Assembly (NCBI GenBank): GCA_900095095.1
Contig: FMBT01000289.1
Coordinates: 744,001-808,000, forward strand
Direction of reading: 5' to 3'
From: Fragilariopsis cylindrus CCMP1102
Taxonomy: Eukaryota > Bacillariophyta > Bacillariophyceae > Bacillariales > Bacillariaceae
DNA length: 64,000 bases
This document shows, one piece after another, positions 11,215-23,475 of the stretch. The translations under genes were made by a program, and so were the position numbers. The notes beneath the pieces are model-generated. The model made no database searches. It was not told where the DNA came from and was given only the letters and a program-made list of their open reading frames with translations. Numbering within the stretch: position 1 is the stretch's first letter; each line of letters starts with the position of its first letter.

Positions 11215-13818
11215 TTATTCTAGACTTTGAAGCATATTCTGATATTTATTTATTGGCGGCGAAGGTTCTCTATTTCCTAATGCTTTGTGATATTGGCCGT
11301 GATGTTCTTTTGTGCCGAGGTTGAAAATGCCGGCCCGATCGTTGCAATAACACTCTCTGGATCGGTCACAACACAAAGCATACTTGCCGGGCTCTTCGCC
11401 GGGTCCATCTGGCTCTTGTGTAATATTACCAAATTGGAAGGTTGATTTCTCCATGGCATATGCTTTCAGGATTCTATTCATGGCCATCAAATCTTCTTTT
11501 TTGGTAGGCATCTGATTGAAACTAATTGGTTCAGCTTCGCTTGGATCTTTTTCGATATCAAATAGAAGAGGAGGGTCGTATCTCTTAGTTAGAGATTCGT
11601 TAAAGTGACCTAGACCGGGAGCTGTACACCAGTGAGCCTTTTTGAAGACATGCAATTTGTTGAGAAATTTTGTAAGGAAGCGCAGAGAGAGAAAACAGCA
11701 GTCATATACAGGTCCTGATCGAACGTTTTTTCTTACCTTATACTTTCCGTGTCTCACACTGGATATACTATAATACTCTTCGCCACTACAGGTTCCATAA
11801 AAGAAGAGAAAGTCGTGATCGGACTTGCCATCCTCATTGAGTAGGATCTCAGACATGTCTTTCCCATCGAAAGGGCGATCTTGTGGTAAGGGTAGTCCGG
11901 CTAGAGCTGACAGCGTTGGAAACACATCGAGTGAACTAATAATTTCTGAAGTACGAGTAAAAGGAGTGATACTAACTTTCCAGTAGGCAAATGCAGGCTC
12001 TCGTATCCCTCCTTCCTGTAGGTATTAAAGTTTGCATAGAATTAAACGCGAGATGTAAGCAATCCTCGAAAAATAAAATTGAAAATAAAAAGAAGAAGAA
12101 AAGAAGATATATTTACCCAATTTGACCCTTTAGCTGTATTCTTATATCCCTCTGCAAACCGTCCTGTAAACAAGCCTTCACTTCCTGCACTTGAACCTCT
12201 CATAGCCCACGGTCCATTGTCGCTAGTAAAGAGAATTAAAGTATCTTCTTCCAACCCGAGATCCCGAACCTTTTGGACAATATTTCCCGTTATCCAATCT
12301 GTTTCGGCCAATGCATCTCCAAATATACCTCGCTTCGTTGAATTTCGATATTTGCAGCCAACATACTGATTCTCCGTTGTAGTCCCAGCCTCAGTAGTAT
12401 GTACATGCGAGAAAGGAACATAAAGGAAAAAAGGGTTGGGAGAATCTTTGTTGTTTTCGATAAAGCTTGTTGCAAAGTTGCTGTACTTCTCGGCAAGGGT
12501 TGTAAAGTCTACAGGCTGCTCAACAATCCGTGTCTGATTAAATTCTTGATAAACCAATGGTAGCCACTTTGTGCCTTTGTCAGGTTTGTCTTTATCTTGT
12601 TGTAGTTTCTCAATACTATCATTACTACTAGTGAACAATCTTGCTTTCATTAGTCCCATTTCTTCGTACATATGTCTAGCTGACCATGTATCAAGATTAA
12701 ACTTTTCATCAATTGGAGATACAGTTTCTTCCTTTGTGAATTGCTCGGCAGGACATGTGCTCTCCCGACCGATTCCCATGTCATCACTAAATGGAATACC
12801 TACCGGTATAAATAAACAGATTAGCGTTTTGTTGTTTTCTATTGTTACAGATGCTGTTCTTAATAGAAAGAAGGGGGAAAAGCGTACGGGATTTTTAATT
12901 TTTCATACAACAGAAAACTTACCGAGATAATAATCAAAACCTCTACTACCCGGCAAGTACACTTTTCGTTGTCCAAGATGCCACTTCCCAACAATAGCTG
13001 TAGAGTAATTCGCTTTCTTTAGTTGTTCGGCGATTGTTACTTCATTCAGATTCAAACCATATGAACACGATGGACCGATAACACCAGGCAAGCCAGTACG
13101 AGCAAATTGTCTTCCTGTCATCAGCGACGCTCGACTTCCAGTGCAAACATTACATCCACTATACCTGCAATGAACAACAATTTGTATTATAAGAGTTAAG
13201 ATTAACAATGATCAGCGGCCGTTCACAATCCTATTATCATTGAACGATATCAAAATAACGTCTCTATTCGAAACAGCAGGTACACACACATACATACCAT
13301 GTGGTCAGTATTTTCCCATTAAACGCTAACCTGTCTAGGTTCGGAGTTTCTGTTGTTGGATGTCCAGTGAATCCTAAATCACTATTTTTTTATTAAAATA
13401 TGTTATAGTAACAATACAAGCAAATAGTATATACAATGTGAGTAATGATCAGATGAACATAAGTCGTCGTTGTCGTTGTCGTTGTCGTCGTCGTCGAAAA
13501 ATACGAAGTGTTTTCATTGTTGGTGTTATACATCGTAATCAACAGTCTGATGTTTTATGATACATCAACTTGATGTACCATGTATAGATTAACATACCCA
13601 TATCCGAGATCATCTACAAAAAATACGATAAAGTTCGGTGATCCACTTCTACTACTACTAGTACTACTACTACGATCGTTGCTTGAACCTTCGTCAGAAC
13701 TCGTGCTCGTCGTCGTCGAATCGACAAGAATCAGAAATGGCAAAAGTGATGTCATTCCAATAATTGTCGAGCATATGACGAACGGGATAAACCTTCCATC
13801 CACTAGAAGCATCTTCAA
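11215..13818 (-). CDS. Secreted or membrane-anchored sulfatase (arylsulfatase/GALNS-like)
   Basis: Six exons: 13818-13598, 13381-13298, 13164-12923, 12799-12117, 12015-11737 and 11637-11215, giving 643 aa. A hydrophobic N-terminal segment (about residues 11-32) is a signal peptide or anchor, followed by a Ser/Thr-rich linker. Sulfatase fold motifs: FFVDDLGYGDLG with metal-binding Asp69/Asp70, PTTETPNLDRLA, the formylglycine site CTGSRASLMTGR with Cys109, GKWHLGQ, PFSHVHTT, SDNGPW and EGGIREPAFAYW. The C-terminus has DPPLLFDIEKDP plus a Cys-rich tail as in ARSA/GALNS enzymes. It would hydrolyse sulfate esters, plausibly of algal polysaccharides. Gly replaces the usual Pro of CxPxR. The last intron (11736-11638, 99 nt) is in frame and stop-free. 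Confidence 0.9.
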
Positions 13819-14244
13819 GTCACACTGAGTAGTAAAATCGTTGAACTAGATTACAATATTTGCTATTCTTATCATGAGCAGTATGTAGAATCGAATAAAT
13901 AATTAGCAATATAATTAGCTATGGTAGATTACGAAGTATTGTGACAGAAAAATCTTAAAATAAAATCTTGTAAAATGAGAAGCGAAATAAAAAATCTCGT
14001 GAGGGGGGAGGGGGGAAAGGAAATCTAGGTATATATATAAATTTTTATATTGCGCGAAATTGGATTGATGCCAATGTTTGAGATCAAGACATAACACGTG
14101 GAAGGCAGACCAACTTCAAGAGAGAGCAATAAACTTGTAAGTTTTGTTAAGAAGTAGAGACAATTTTCTCATTCGGTCCGAGTAAAGCATACATTTGCAT
14201 AGAAGAAGTATTGCAATCTTCCGAGAAGCAGGACAATAACGGGA
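13819..14244. promoter_or_regulatory. Divergent promoter region, sulfatase / Trx-PUB gene
   Basis: 426 bp between two start codons facing away from each other, so it must hold both promoters and 5' UTRs. AT-rich, with a purine-rich run GAGGGGGGAGGGGGGAAAGG near 13999. I can assign no specific factor site. Confidence 0.45.
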
Positions 14245-16709
14245 ATGATGTATTCGAAGTCATGTGTAGCAATCGCGTCATTCGTCGTAACGTTGACGAC
14301 CACCAGCTGCTATGTTGATGGTGCTCTTCCTTCGCGATCCTTCTACTCGTCGACGACGGCTTTTGTGCAGAAAACAACACGTTTCTCGTCGTCGTCATCG
14401 TCCTTACTAGCAGAAATACGAGGCGGAGATGATGCAACAATCACTAATGATGATACTGCTACTTCTACAGAAACTGCACCAATAGTAGAAGAAAAAAGTC
14501 TGGACGAGAAAGTGTATGCTGCAATGGAAAAACTTGGTTTATCGCCTCCATCGACGGACGGTAACGACAACGACGATGCTATCGATGATACAGCCGACGA
14601 CATAGAATGCGAAGATGGAGTATGTCCTATACCACAGAAGAATGAGGAACCAGAACAAGAACAAGTAAAAATACAAGTGAACCCTAATGAAATGGCAGAC
14701 CGATTAGCTAAGGAAATGAATGTAGATTCTCGATTGACGATGGCTGCCATCGGTGCAACTTCTACTATTGGAGGAAACGATAAGGAAGAACAGCGTGTAT
14801 TCAATGAATCGGCTGCTCGATTAATGATTCAACAAGAACTTGATTTAATTGATTCGATTCAAATCGATTCCGAAGATGTTCAGACGTTGACGGAAGAGGG
14901 ATATGATGAATTTCTTTCTCGTAGAGCACTGGCATTTGCGGAAAGTAACTTGGAGGATGCTCGTGCAATCTTACTGGCAGATCAAATGGACGCCGATGAG
15001 GAGGAAGCAGAAGAGGCAGCAGCTCGTGCTGAAGCTGAAGCAGTAGAAGAGGAAGCAGGTTTTGTGGAAGTGAAATCTAATTTAGATCCCACTAAGCTTC
15101 CTGCTACACCATCTGCAGCAACAACCACCAGCAGCAATAGTAGTAATGAAAGTGACAAGATGCCAAAGCCCGCGAAGAGGGAGGATGTAATATTTGAAGC
15201 CACCACAGCTCAAATTCAAGAGCTGGTACTGGAATCACCAGTACCAGTTTTGCTTGATATTTATGCCGATTGGTAAGAGAAGCTGTAATATCGAGTATAT
15301 CGAAATATCACGAACACAGTGCAATGTATACGAACTATTGAATAGTGCACGTTCAATATATTATTATTTTTCTAATTTTCTCTCTACATTTTTTTATTAA
15401 CAGGTGTGGACCATGCAAAGTTCTTGGACCAGCGCTAGAGGATATGGCTATCAAGTCCGGTGGAATGTTTCGATTGGTCAAGATCAATTCAGACAACGAG
15501 AAACCTGTAAGTCAAGCATTGGAGGTTACCGCTTTACCTTCTGTTTATGGAGTTCGCGATGGAAAAATTGTTCATATGTTTCAGGGCATGCCAAAATCGG
15601 AAGATATGATGAGAAATTTCATGATGGGGCTATTTGGGGCCGCACCTTTCTCGCCACTCGTTACAACAGAAGAATCCGAAAAATATGAAGAATTGACGAA
15701 TAAATTAATCAAGGCTTCAGGCTCAGCATCGTTTTCATTTGCTGCTAGAGAAAAATTAACCGACAGGATGATAATGAAGTTAGATAATCTCGTTCAGGAC
15801 AATACTGTACCTGATGTGGAGGGCGCTGCGACGCTTATTCGGACATTCCTGAGTAATGTTGTTAATAATCCATATGACCAAAAATACAGAAAGATTAATC
15901 TGGAAAACAAAGCTGTCGCATCCAAGATTGGAGTAAATTCTTCGTGTCTTGCTGTCTTGAAGACTGTCGGTTATAGCAAATCTGGATCTGAGATGATAGT
16001 CGGCAAGGGTAAAAAGGTCATCAATGTAGCTCCTCTTGTCGTTGCGAAAGACTGTATCGACAAATGGATCCAAAGAAATCGAAATGAAATGGCTACTGCT
16101 GCAAGAAAACGGAAGGATGAAATAGATCATGCTCGGCTTATTGAAGAAAAGGGAGATGTCGTCGACGACGACGAGAGTGATGAAGAAATCGAGGAGGTTG
16201 ATCCACTTTCCTGCAGACTCAAGCTTCGAATAGATGGGAAGAACGAAATGCATGATACCATTTTGCATCGAGACGATCCGTTAACCAAAGTACTAGACGA
16301 ATTAGGAGTACGCTGGGAAGAAGAAGATGAGGTCCAAATTACATGTGCTGCTAGACGAATGGTGGTGAAATCAAGCGATGGAGAAGCGATGAAGAAATCG
16401 CTTGGAGAGCATGGTTTGATGCCTGCTGCTAATATAGTGGTCAAGGTGGGTGGGTCGAGCACGACGAACACATCAAACATGAAGGAAAGGGCAGCTGGCA
16501 AGAAAATACGGAAGACTGGTAGTCATACAATGCAAAGTATTGGTGTTTACTCGAAAAATGACAATAATAAGATGGAGCTCATTGATGGAGGAGGAGGTAC
16601 AATGTATGAACAGGATATTTCCGATGACGAAGATGAAGTCGAAGATAAAAAAGGCGACGAGAATGAAACAGAAGCAGAATCTCCAAAAGACAGCTCTGAG
16701 CAAGAATAG
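14245..16709 (+). CDS. UBA-like / thioredoxin / PUB / ubiquitin-like multidomain protein with presequence
   Basis: Exons 14245-15272 and 15404-16709 splice within Trp343, giving 777 aa. The N-terminus is a hydrophobic signal peptide, then LPSRSFYSSTTAFVQK, resembling a diatom bipartite plastid leader (possible cleavage GA|LPS or TA|FVQ). In order: acidic linker; a UBA-like helix bundle (EEGYDEFLSRRALAF); a thioredoxin fold (about 320-425) with intact WCGPCK at 343-348; a PUB-like domain (about 483-565, NPYDQKYRKINLENKA); an acidic spacer; a UBX/ubiquitin-like domain (about 610-691). PUB and UBX modules typically bind Cdc48/p97. With the leader, this suggests a role at the symbiont-derived Cdc48 (SELMA) protein import machinery of the periplastidal compartment. 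That role is inference; an ER-lumen Trx protein is the alternative. Confidence 0.8.
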
Positions 16710-16887
16710 AGCACACGTGCTGAAAATGACACTCAGAAATAAATAAGAATAACAGCAAATGTTCAAATTCGTTTAGTATTTTACCACAACTTTATTTGAC
16801 TATAGCACTTTTCAACAGACTATTCAATAGTTTGTCTCGATGCGTTATGTGATGCATGATCTATTAGTCGTTTGCTGTCATGACTGG

Positions 16888-19800
16888 TCATAGAGTAGCA
16901 GCTATCTTTTGGAATCCGCTGCATTTATCTCTTTCTGTAAGGTCTACTATTTCCAACTCTCCATCTGTTCCTCCAATTGCTAGGAAACTATTCGATCCGA
17001 CCGCTGACGGTATCCATCTCACAGATTTCATGCTGTGCTTCCCTCTATTTCTTCGAATTTCTGTAAAACATGTCAGTGCCTGTCGTTGCCAATTATAGTC
17101 CATCTCGTTCACCGCCCATCCAGACTGAAGGTACGATAGATCAAGTATCGTGACGGTTCCATTTGAAATCGCTGCTGCGACAAGTCCATCATTATTCCAG
17201 TCCAGATCGTTGATGTCCCCTTCTCTCGGTATCGACAGCACATTCTCCCATGTTGTCTCCTTCGTCCGAATTTCCATTATGTGTATCTGTTTGTCCTCTC
17301 CACCATAGGCACAGTATTGTAACGCTCCTAATGAGGATGGCCCCCAGGCTAATGCAAGACCTGCACCTTGTGTCTTCACCGTAAATACTGACTGCCATTG
17401 AGAGAGATCCATATGTGCGGTATCGTAGATGACTAAACTGTGATCTTTACCAATAGCTGCGAACCATTTACCATCATGTGACCATGAATTTGCCAACGTT
17501 GTTCCACCGTTTTCCATTTCAAGTACGTTCTTGAAGTTTGATGTTGCATCTAGCACTCGTGTTTTGGTCCCGCTAACAGCCAAAAACTGGCCTGTTGGGT
17601 CGATAGATATGTCATTGACAGGTCCCAGGTCTCTAATAACTTTCGCCACAAAGAACCCTGATATATTAGGAGGTGCAGAGCCAGGAAGTGTTTCTGTCCT
17701 TGCTACGATTACTACCTTATTCCCTGCTGATATCGCTAAATAAGCTCCATTTGCACTCCATTCAATACTTACAGAACCAGAACAATCTACGACCATCTCG
17801 TAAACTGATACAAAGGTAGTACTGGACAAAATAAATATGCTGATGATTCCCATTTCGTTCCCTATGGCTACCATACGACCATCTGGTGAAAAGGCAATGG
17901 ACAGGATAGGATACGCTGACCGTAGAAAGTGACCAGATATATGGCGAGCATTTGTCGTTTCAATGGCAAGAATGGCATTGTTTTGTCCCGTCATAACTAA
18001 GTAATGATCATCAGGATGCCAATTGGCTGATAGGGGCACCAAACCTTTTAGACTGATATTAATAATATTGTCCCAACCTTTATCTACGTCCAAAATGGAA
18101 ACTTCCGATGTGACTCCACCCACAGCAAGATGACTTGAGCACTGAGATGATGAAATGAATGATACCCACCTGTCTCTTTTGATTCTATGGACAGGCTCCC
18201 AGAACTGTGTACTTATGACGGTGATGACGAAATCTTCGCCACCGGCATACAGGTATTTACCATCTGCGGACCATTGTATGTCAAGAATCGAATCTTCTAG
18301 CTTGAAATTAGCAGTATTTTTAATCGCCATATCCTTTGTATCATCGAAGCTATAAACTCCAAGAATTCCATGACTGTCACCAACAGCGAAGAACCGTTCT
18401 TTGGGTTTGAACTGAACAGAGTTTACCCACGCTTTTCCTCGATCAATAACGTGGATGACTTCGCTTTGTATGTCTCGAACAGGCTGCGTACTAGGAAAGT
18501 GAAAGCCTTGGATACTGTCGTCAGTTTCCTTTATATCGATGATCATAGCTTTGCCAAGACGGCTACCAATTAATAATTTGTTAGTGCCAGGTAGCCAATT
18601 TATAGATCCAACAAATCCAGTCGGAGTAATTGTATGTAGAATGGGATATGGTTCAATTGGAGATAGAATAGAAACGGCATTTCCAATTCCGCCAATAGCG
18701 ATAAAGTGGCTACCCCATGCAATACTACGAATTGATTGTGTTGTATCCTGTTTCGGTGGACCTGTTACCCGACGGTCGTGTCGTACACGCCAAATAGAGG
18801 ACGATGTTGTGTCTACCACTGCCAGATCATGATTTTCTGTTGCAATCGCCAACTGGCTACCATCTGGTGACCAAGCTGTGCACCACGTCCAATTTCCTCT
18901 TAATATTTCATGCACGACAATCGATTTCGATTCACCAAGCCTGTAAGTGCCATCCTTCGGTAGATCTTCTCCTGGCATAAATTTGTTTTCTACCCAATGT
19001 GATAGTCTAGGTTCTTCGTTGAAGGATGCTCGAAAGACCTCAGGATATGACAGTAGCTTGACATTTCCGTAGGCGTTAGGCACTTGTACTAAAGGAGTCG
19101 GCATAGGTGGAATATCTTCATAGAATGATGTTCTGGGCGATCCGCAAGAAACTTGAGTTGCGTCGTCGTGACTATCCTGATCTTGATCGTTGTCATCTTT
19201 ACTACCCGATCCCATCCAATAGGTGAACCAGCTTTCAATCGTGCTAACATCATCGGGTTGTTGCTCAGCAACTTCCATAGACTGAATAACGACTGGTTTG
19301 AAGGCAGCTGTGACGTTTTTCGACGTTGATTCGTTTGATGAGAGAATCTTTTCATTTTCTTCCTGTCTTTTCTTATCATTAGTATAATTTGAAAGATCTG
19401 ATAGACTCCTATTGATATTTGGTTGTCGAGTGACGAATGATTTGGGATGTTGTATCCCATCCAATCTACGCAAAATGTTCTCTCGTGGTAGCGGTTGTCC
19501 AGTATCGTCTGTATTTAAGTTTTTGAATCTAGCTGGTAAATTTTCTACTGCTTTTTCAATATCTTCGATTGAAGCAACACTTCTACCAGACGGACTAGTG
19601 ATGTCGTTGAAACAATTTTGCTGCTGATTAGCTGCATCCGTGCCATCAGATATTTTCGGTGATCCTAGTAGTAATGTCAACGAAGTATTATCTTGCAAAT
19701 CTTTGCCGACTGAATTTGTTGATGGTATTTCTTCAACTTGTCTATTCTGAGCTTCATTGAGAACCGATCTATTTAGATCCAATATTTTTTCAATCGACTT

Positions 19801-20416
19801 TGTCCGAAGCATGGTGGGGGATTCAAATTTATTGTTTGAATCGATGCATACATTTGAGGTGACAGGTATGTTTGAAATTTGTTCTCGCGCAGCAGGAGTT
19901 ATTATTGGTGACGTTGTTATTGTTGTTGAACTTGTTCTATCAAACGCTAAACTAGTAGGACTAATAGAACTTATATTCAAATTATCTTGTTGTGCCTCCT
20001 CATCCGTACCACCACTTTCGTTCCGATTCGATGTTACTCTACTAAGACCACTACGTTCACTCATTTGGGCTATCCGTAGGGAAGATGTCATCATTCGTGC
20101 TTCCCTAAGGATTTCTTCGGTCCGATCTGATATCATAGTATGACGAGAAGTTTGCATTCTAGCTTCGAGGATAATTCTATCAGTGGTTTCTTCTAAGGAG
20201 GATCTTCTATTATGATTATTATTGGCATTGGTCATCATATCAGTTTCAAGTTCATCTTGAATTTCAATTTCATTTGTAGGTTTAGCTAACTCGGAATTGG
20301 ATTTTTTCGAAGAATTTGTATTGTTGTTTTCGCAATCATTCCTTGATTCTGGTCGTGGTCTACCATGAGGTGAAGGTAGCCTCCTTATTCTACCAAGACC
20401 CGGACTAGATACGCGA

Positions 20417-20447
<31 letters not shown>

Positions 20448-20718
20448 CATTGAATGTCGTATAGGCGTCAAATGATGTTAATGAATTAGATCGCGAATGA
20501 CTTAGACCACGTCCATTTATATTCGAAGACTTATTGTTACTAGTACTATCACTACTACTGTTACTGTTACCACTACCATCCATAGACAAAACTGGTAGCA
20601 TAGGTAATGAACGAAGACGATGATGTCTTGTCCTCGTGATAGGAATTTCTTGGGAATTTTCACAATAATTCTTTTCATTGTCGTCGTTGTCTTTCGCGTG
20701 AGAATTGGGGCTGCTCAT
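16888..20718 (-). CDS. Large WD40-repeat protein with disordered N-terminus
   Basis: Single exon, 1276 aa. The first 540 or so residues are low complexity (Ser, Asn, Thr, Asp), including a (ACA)n-encoded poly-Thr run near 20402-20444. Short basic Ser/Pro motifs there look like phosphorylation or docking sites. The remaining part is built of WD40-type units, for example WCTAWSPDGSQLAIA, ILDIQWSADGKYLYAGG, ILSIAFSPDGRMVAIG and WSHDGKWFAAIG, enough for two propellers. I recognise no named orthologue; a scaffold role is the default inference. It converges on the Trx-PUB gene with 178 bp between their stops. Confidence 0.8.
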
Positions 20719-21692
20719 CCTTATAATAATACCCTAGTAGAATGAGAAATTATATGGATGCTCCTTCATGCCATTGTCCTTCCTTGGACCATGATCAATT
20801 CTTGGCTGTTGCTACTACTGACAGAGTACAGTGGGTATTGATTAATCTGATAAAAGTGACACTTACTTTGGCACTTAGGACTAGATACGGTGGTAGTATG
20901 TTGCGAAAGTAAAGTTAGTTAGGAGGTCTGATGGTTGAATTCAGCTATTTCGCATTATTTTGTGATAATTATCTATTCGAGTCTGTAACGTCTTTTTGCG
21001 CCCGGCGCGCGCGCGACACAAATTTTTTATAAAGCGATACTACCGTAAGTTACTCGTACAGATAATAACTACCATAAAGTAAGAGAAGTGACATAATTTT
21101 ATCAACTAATAGAGTAATCACTATCTTACATCAATCAGAAGAAATCACAACCACATTCTTCTCTTTTAGCCATAACTTTCAACTTAGCTAGGTTTCTTGC
21201 AGAAACACCTGAACACTAAAATATGATGAACAATATGGTTAAACTATTCAATATGTAGTAGCTCGTGTTGGCTGCTGCTGTATTAACATTATTACATTAC
21301 TATCATTCCTCAACTGGCTGGAGCTGTTCGGACTTATAGTAGATGCGTAAAGTACTGTAATATGGGACACTTGGCCCGTATGCCTTCCGATGTGTGCTTT
21401 CCTTACTACATAAATATTTGCGTCTCTCATTGATCGCCGAACCTGTTATTGTTGTACATACCTATTATTGCACCATCCGCTCTATTAATATGCGATTTGT
21501 GAAAAGGGGAAAGTTCTTTGTCAACGACTGATCAGTAGATTCAAGTCAATTCCATAGTAGAGAGTTGTGTCTGCATTTCTGGATGGTAATCCTTTCACCC
21601 AAAATCGTCAGAATAAAAGGGCCACTATTGTGTGGTCGTTTCGTCACCCCGTTTATATCATAATTGTATTTTTTTTCACTGTTTAGTTGTTG
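20719..21692. other. Intergenic region with GC-rich island
   Basis: Contains the promoter of the WD40 gene (start 20718, minus) and the 3' flank of the Fe-ADH-like gene (minus). A CG-alternating island, GCGCCCGGCGCGCGCGCGAC, sits near 20999-21018, about 280 bp upstream of the WD40 start. I see no credible ORF. Confidence 0.5.
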
Positions 21693-22922
21693 CTACTTCT
21701 TCAAACTATGTTGCAATACATTCACTAGAACATCATCCGGAACATCGAGTGGCGTACAAGCATGTTGGTTCGATTGTATGTGAGAAAGTGCCATATCTGG
21801 GATGGAAAACCCTTGAAGAGATTCATCTTTAGTCGATAACGATGGCGGTGGATGCATTCCGTCTTCGGATGGTTGTTGTTGTAAGATCTCTACGAGTTTA
21901 TGGAGTTGTTCTTTTACGTCATTATTGCTATGATCTCCCGTCGATGCACTCGAATGATAATGACATAGACCGGGTACCAATCCCGCAATAAAGGAAATAG
22001 GGTGCGTTTCTGGAAAAATTGTCGGAATTAACGAGGAACTCAATGCTATCGTTATAGATCGGTCGTCTTCTTCGAGAGCACCAGAACCGAGTCCGTAGGA
22101 GATCAGTCCGCCGGATTGATAAAGTAAATTTGTTAATTCTGGAATCATTTCTGATAGCATAGTCGTCGTATTTTTATTTGAGTTGTTATTTCTCAACGTG
22201 ATCAAATCTATTGTTTTGTGAAGCAACGTCAATAAATTTGGTTGGGAACTCTTTCTCAAACCAGCGTCCAAAAGTATAGCAGAAACGGCATACAACAGTA
22301 CGTCAAACTTAGCATCGTCCACGGGCTCCATGTAATTGTTGATGTCTAATGTACCTACTGTAGTAACGCGACTCCCGACGTCAACATTTTGATAATTTCG
22401 AGGGTAGGGTACAAGTGTCTCCTCGTCATTGTCCAACAATAGCGAATGATTCGTTCCAGCTGCCAATATACCACTATACGTTGTAGGTACTAATATCATA
22501 CAGTTACTGCTGTTGCTGTTGCTGTTGTTACCCCCGTCGTCGTCGCTGTGTTTTCGTTCGAGCTCAGCCTGAACAGCTTTCGCTAAATCCATGGCTGCGC
22601 CACTCCCAACCGAGACAACAGTTGAGGCACCTGTTCTGCGCATCAATTCCATTGTCTCTTGCAATGATTCTTTCGTTGGAAAAGCTGAAGAAATAGTGGT
22701 AGGAATAGTACGCAGACGAAATTCTTGACCTAAAGTAAACTTCATCCATTGGCAAGAATCGGCGACAGATTTCAAATTCACAGACTCCGATGTAGATGAC
22801 GAAGCAATCAAAAGGATGGGAGCCCGACGCAAATCATTGATTTCTGATTTTAGATACCTTCGTAGGGATTTTATTCCAGGACTCAGTAAGGTACGAGAAA
22901 CATGATTAGAAGTAGCTGCCAT
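21693..22922 (-). CDS. Fe-ADH / dehydroquinate-synthase-like superfamily protein, divergent
   Basis: Single exon, 409 aa. The nucleotide-binding half is recognisable: the family motif VVSVGSGAAMDLAKAV (canonical GGGSxxDxAKA) and ILVPTTYSG (canonical PTTxGTGSE). The expected metal-ligand region, usually DAxxHxxE plus two later His, is not seen at its normal place, where the protein reads FDVLLYAVSAILLDAG. One later His-rich stretch (FPETHPISFIAGLVPGLCHYH) could hold a residual ligand. It is maleylacetate-reductase or alcohol-dehydrogenase-like in fold, but activity is doubtful. A run of Asn/Ser (about 135-145) is a loop insert. Substrate unknown. Confidence 0.65.
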   Translation of the reverse strand: MAATSNHVSRTLLSPGIKSLRRYLKSEINDLRRAPILLIASSSTSESVNLKSVADSCQWMKFTLGQEFRLRTIPTTISSAFPTKESLQETMELMRRTGASTVVSVGSGAAMDLAKAVQAELERKHSDDDGGNNSNSNSSNCMILVPTTYSGILAAGTNHSLLLDNDEETLVPYPRNYQNVDVGSRVTTVGTLDINNYMEPVDDAKFDVLLYAVSAILLDAGLRKSSQPNLLTLLHKTIDLITLRNNNSNKNTTTMLSEMIPELTNLLYQSGGLISYGLGSGALEEDDRSITIALSSSLIPTIFPETHPISFIAGLVPGLCHYHSSASTGDHSNNDVKEQLHKLVEILQQQPSEDGMHPPPSLSTKDESLQGFSIPDMALSHIQSNQHACTPLDVPDDVLVNVLQHSLKK

Positions 22923-23048
22923 TTTGGAAGCAAATACAATCTGTAGACGATTGAAGATAAAAGATAATAACTAACTAAGTTACTCGTAGGGTCCTTTGCT
23001 TTTTTATTATTCTGATCAGTCAATAAAATAAATCCAATCCTCTCGTCG

Positions 23049-23170
23049 AAAATCCGTGATTAATTTGATGTATATCACGTGCAATGCGAAAGCTTCGATT
23101 GCACGAGACGAGGACAGACGGAGGTACGTACAATTCGTACGTCTTGATAATTATTAGAAACAAATAATTT
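23049..23170. repeat. Hairpin-bearing dispersed repeat, copy A
   Basis: Shares with 26159-26249 the blocks ATTAATTTGATG, CACGTG, GGACAGACGGAG and AGAAACAAAT in the same order. Copy A has a hairpin, CGTGCAAT (23078-23085) with ATTGCACG (23098-23105), and an inner CGAA/TTCG pair. It also has ACGTAC/GTACGT around 23125-23142. It lies upstream of the Fe-ADH-like start at 22922. No ORF is visible in the surrounding 22923-23475. Confidence 0.7.
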
Positions 23171-23475
23171 AAAAATATAGTAAAATTACGGTTGTGATGA
23201 TCCTTTATAGTGTATAGCTTTTGTTATCCACGCACTTCCTATTATAATATTAAGTATCTATTATTCCTCGATAGGGTCTACCGTTACTATCTCTCATAGT
23301 AGAGACCAATTGGGTCTAAAATAAACTGATAAATATACGCACTAAACAACGTACAGATTAATATTTTTACTTTGATGATTGGAGGTCATAATTAGAATAA
23401 TTCTGCCTAGCTTGGAAAATGATATGCATTAGTGATGGGGGAGGGCCTTTGGTCGCTGATATACTAATTAGTAAT

